A stretch of 5,606 bases of DNA from JBBRLG01 sp038231495 (GTDB lineage Bacteria > Planctomycetota > Planctomycetia > Gemmatales > Gemmataceae): positions 1-5,606 of the forward strand of contig JBBRLG010000491.1 of NCBI GenBank assembly GCA_038231495.1. Direction: 5' to 3'. The position numbers and the translations under genes are program-made. Below the pieces are notes generated by a model. The model was not told the origin of the DNA. It saw nothing but the letters and a program-made list of their open reading frames with translations, and searched no databases. Every line of letters starts with the position of its first letter. Within the stretch, counting starts at the first letter, position 1. This document shows positions 4,913 to 5,606 of this stretch, in pieces.

Positions 4913-5569
4913 ATGCGGACAGGAAGTTGCGTCCAGGCCGGCGGTCGGCCGGCGGGGTACTACGAAGGTTCTCGTCCGGAAGTGGCCGCGGTCGTGCCGT
5001 CCGAGTGCCGCCGGGTGCTGGAGATCGGCTGCGGCACCGGCCAGCTCGGCCGACTACTGCGGGAACACGGCCACCACGTCACCGGCGTCGAGCTGGTGCC
5101 GTCCGTCGCGGAGCAGGCCCGCGAGTGCCTCGACCGCGTCGAGGTTGCCGACGTCGAACTCGGCCTGCCGTTCGCGCCGGTGTCCTTCGACGCGATCGTC
5201 TTCGCCGACGTCCTCGAACACCTCCTTGATCCTTGGCGTGTGCTGCGCGAGACGGCGGAGCTATTGACGCCCGGCGGCTGTGTGATCGCCAGCATCCCGA
5301 ACCTGCAACATCATCGCGTGCTGCGCGGCCTGATGCGCGGCCGCTGGGAGTACCGCGATCGCGGCATCACCGACCGGGGCCACCTGCGGTTCTTCACGCT
5401 GCACACCGTCCGCGGCCTGTTCGCGAGCGCCGGTCTGGAACTCGTCCACGTCGATCGCCTCTACAAGCGCACCCGGCGCCGCGCCCTGCTGTCGTTTCTG
5501 ACGGGCGGTTGGGCGCGCGGCTTCTTCACGAGTCAATATCTGGTGGTGGGCCGCAAGTCGTTCGTTTAG
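4913..5569 (+). CDS. Class I SAM-dependent methyltransferase (Methyltransf_23 type)
   Basis: The 218-residue protein shows the full class I methyltransferase pattern. YYEGSRPEVAAVVP (16-29) leads in, motif I is VLEIGCGTGQLG (35-46), the acidic ribose-binding residue is E60 (TGVE), D80 follows with the VADVE turn (78-82), FDAIVFADVLEHLLDP (92-107) is motif II, and LLTPGG (117-122) is motif III. The segment SIPNLQHHRVLRGLMRGRWEYRDRG followed by LRFFT (127-162) is typical of methyltransferases found beside glycosyltransferases in surface-polysaccharide clusters. A glycan or lipid-linked substrate is therefore plausible but not shown. The ATG at 4913 is chosen because GGAGG lies five to six bases upstream and the homologous N-terminus starts here. 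The open frame to 4676 only translates repeats. The stop codon lies inside the right copy of a 24-bp inverted repeat. Confidence 0.9.
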   Translation: MRTGSCVQAGGRPAGYYEGSRPEVAAVVPSECRRVLEIGCGTGQLGRLLREHGHHVTGVELVPSVAEQARECLDRVEVADVELGLPFAPVSFDAIVFADVLEHLLDPWRVLRETAELLTPGGCVIASIPNLQHHRVLRGLMRGRWEYRDRGITDRGHLRFFTLHTVRGLFASAGLELVHVDRLYKRTRRRALLSFLTGGWARGFFTSQYLVVGRKSFV

Positions 5570-5586
5570 CCGCGCGACTCCGGCGA
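5563..5586 (-). repeat. Right copy of 24-bp inverted repeat, contains the stop codon
   Basis: This is the exact reverse complement of 4864-4887. It covers the last two codons and the TAG stop of the methyltransferase gene, then runs into a hairpin at the window end. The right copy is followed by that hairpin; the left copy is not, so the two copies may be pieces of a longer dispersed repeat. Confidence 0.85.
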
Positions 5587-5606
5587 GCGCTGACCCAGCG
5601 CTCGCC
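5582..5606 (+). terminator. Hairpin after the methyltransferase gene, terminator-like
   Basis: GGCGAGCGCTG (5582-5592) and CAGCGCTCGCC (5596-5606) form a perfect 11-bp stem with a three-base loop, 12 bases after the stop codon. The position fits a terminator, but the window ends at the last stem base, so any T-run is out of view. It could equally be a palindromic dispersed repeat that continues from the 24-bp repeat. Confidence 0.5.

Overview
This is a GC-rich window that probably comes from a planctomycete-like bacterium. The taxonomic call is an inference. It rests on the dispersed palindrome that translates as TGFQPV/TGWKPVL, the tandem AACGGAC heptamers, the crowd of fold-back repeats and the gene content. 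There is no rRNA or other marker to confirm it.

From right to left on the minus strand, the window holds: a short leader ORF (4581-4456); a MazE-like antitoxin (4452-4249) overlapping a MazF/PemK-type toxin (4280-3921); a B12-binding radical SAM protein of the HpnP-like DUF4070 kind (3618-2020); a short coiled-coil ORF that looks like a gene remnant (1973-1770); a 443-residue protein joining a class I SAM methyltransferase to an HExxH metallopeptidase-like domain (1589-258); and a doubtful small ORF just after it (256-53). The only convincing plus-strand gene is a second class I methyltransferase (4913-5569), of the type found among cell-surface glycan genes.

The three longest gaps between genes hold repeats from at least five families. 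Two are complete fold-back elements (MITE-like). Each has terminal inverted repeats and an exact 8-bp target-site duplication: 1637-1773 (GTAA tips as in IS66; duplication GCATTTTC) and 3764-3884 (duplication TTCGCCGG, with a second perfect palindrome nested inside). The others are a 33-bp-arm palindrome (1906-1995), an inverted tandem-heptamer hairpin (4776-4859) and a perfect 24-bp inverted repeat that brackets the plus-strand methyltransferase and contains its stop codon.

The genes do not make an obvious single pathway. The toxin-antitoxin pair is self-contained. The radical SAM enzyme and the two methyltransferases could all act on lipids, glycans or small molecules, but the sequence does not show that they work together. 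The most notable points are the two dated insertions (one supplies a stop codon to the remnant ORF), the methyltransferase-peptidase fusion, the duplicated leader with an upstream ORF ahead of the antitoxin, and the inverted repeat around the last gene.
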